Shown here piece after piece: positions 5,279 to 5,485 of a stretch of DNA of 5,485 bases. A model generated the notes under the pieces. It saw only the letters and a program-made list of their open reading frames with translations, made no database searches and was not told where the DNA came from. A program made the translations under genes and the position numbers. Within the stretch, counting starts at the first letter, position 1, and each line of letters opens with the position of its first letter. Source of the stretch: Planctomycetota bacterium (GTDB taxonomy: Bacteria > Planctomycetota > J058 > J103); the NCBI GenBank assembly GCA_003694875.1, contig RFJN01000062.1:1-5485 (forward strand). Direction: 5' to 3'.

Positions 5279-5485
5279 TCACCCTCGCGCGCGCTCCGCC
5301 AGCGCCTGCTCGGCCTCGAGCAGCAGCGCACGCAGGTTGTCGAACGGCGTGCGGGACGCGATCTCGTCGCGGTCCCACCAGGCAAACGCGTCGTGTTCGG
5401 AACTCAGCCGCAGCTCGCCGGGCCGGCGCCAGCGTGCGAGGAAGTAGTCGACGCGCTTGGGCCGCGGGCGGCCGTGCTCGACGAC
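5279..5485 (-). CDS. Nudix hydrolase, C-terminal part (Ap4A-hydrolase-like)
   Basis: Only the last 68 residues are in the window; the gene begins beyond the right edge. Nudix enzymes cleave nucleoside diphosphates linked to another moiety. The fragment has the pattern that follows the Nudix box in dinucleoside polyphosphate hydrolase-like members: PKRVDYFLARW (9-19), then LRLSSEHDAFAWWDRDEIASR (25-45), in which SSEHDAFAWW matches the usual S-x-EH-x-x-x-x-W stretch, and a final helix with NLRALLLEAEQAL (50-62). The catalytic box GX5EX7REUXEEXGU would lie upstream and cannot be checked. The frame has no stop from the edge to TGA at 5279-5281. It is on the same strand as the ATPase cassette but 180 bases away from the preferred ATPase start, with a separate candidate promoter between them, so a shared operon is doubtful. 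Six of the 68 codons end in A or T. Confidence 0.8.
   Translation of the reverse strand, partial: VVEHGRPRPKRVDYFLARWRRPGELRLSSEHDAFAWWDRDEIASRTPFDNLRALLLEAEQALAERARG

Noticed and set aside
5134..5385. Small minus-strand frame between the Nudix gene and the ATPase
   Set aside because: It is Arg/Ser-rich with no motif and mostly overlaps the real Nudix reading frame, which shows clear family sequence.
1..5485. tRNA, rRNA, CRISPR arrays, transposases, integrases or attachment sites
   Set aside because: No spaced direct repeats, terminal inverted repeats, tRNA-like cloverleaf sequence or recombinase motifs were seen on reading both strands. A computed repeat and tRNA scan could still find something weak.

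Overview
This is a GC-rich window with five intact protein genes and one partial one. No RNA genes, CRISPR arrays, insertion sequences or phage genes are visible. The strong G/C bias at third codon positions, a PEP-CTERM sorted surface protein and a cytochrome c-fused urate oxidase point to a free-living, aerobic, high-GC Gram-negative bacterium, for example a deltaproteobacterium-like or other environmental lineage. The phylum cannot be fixed from this sequence alone.

Layout, left to right. A secreted LamG-fold protein with a PEP-CTERM tail lies on the minus strand (43-897). Upstream of it, also on the minus strand, is puuD (1056-2255), a membrane urate oxidase with eight predicted helices and a C-terminal haem c domain. 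A 133-base divergent promoter region separates puuD from a plus-strand tatD-family metal-dependent hydrolase (2389-3207). A 90-base convergent gap with one candidate hairpin follows. Next comes a compact minus-strand two-gene cassette: an ABC/RecF-type AAA ATPase (3914-5098) whose stop codon is one base away from the GTG start of a DUF4276 protein (3298-3912). At the right edge is the C-terminal end of a minus-strand Nudix hydrolase that resembles the Ap4A-hydrolase branch (5279-5485, entering from outside).

The genes do not form one pathway. TatD and the Nudix enzyme look like housekeeping or nucleotide-sanitation genes. PuuD would oxidise urate and pass electrons to the respiratory chain, but no other purine-catabolism gene is in view. 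The LamG protein is probably exported and processed by an exosortase encoded elsewhere.

The most interesting unit is the ATPase-DUF4276 pair. The ATPase keeps every ATP-site motif. The partner has an acidic layout (EGxxE, then DxD, then ExE) that resembles a TOPRIM nuclease core. The two are tightly coupled, use A/T-ending codons more often than puuD and tatD, and sit between unrelated genes. This fits an ATPase-effector conflict or defence module of the same general architecture as OLD, Gabija or PARIS, but no function is shown by the sequence itself.
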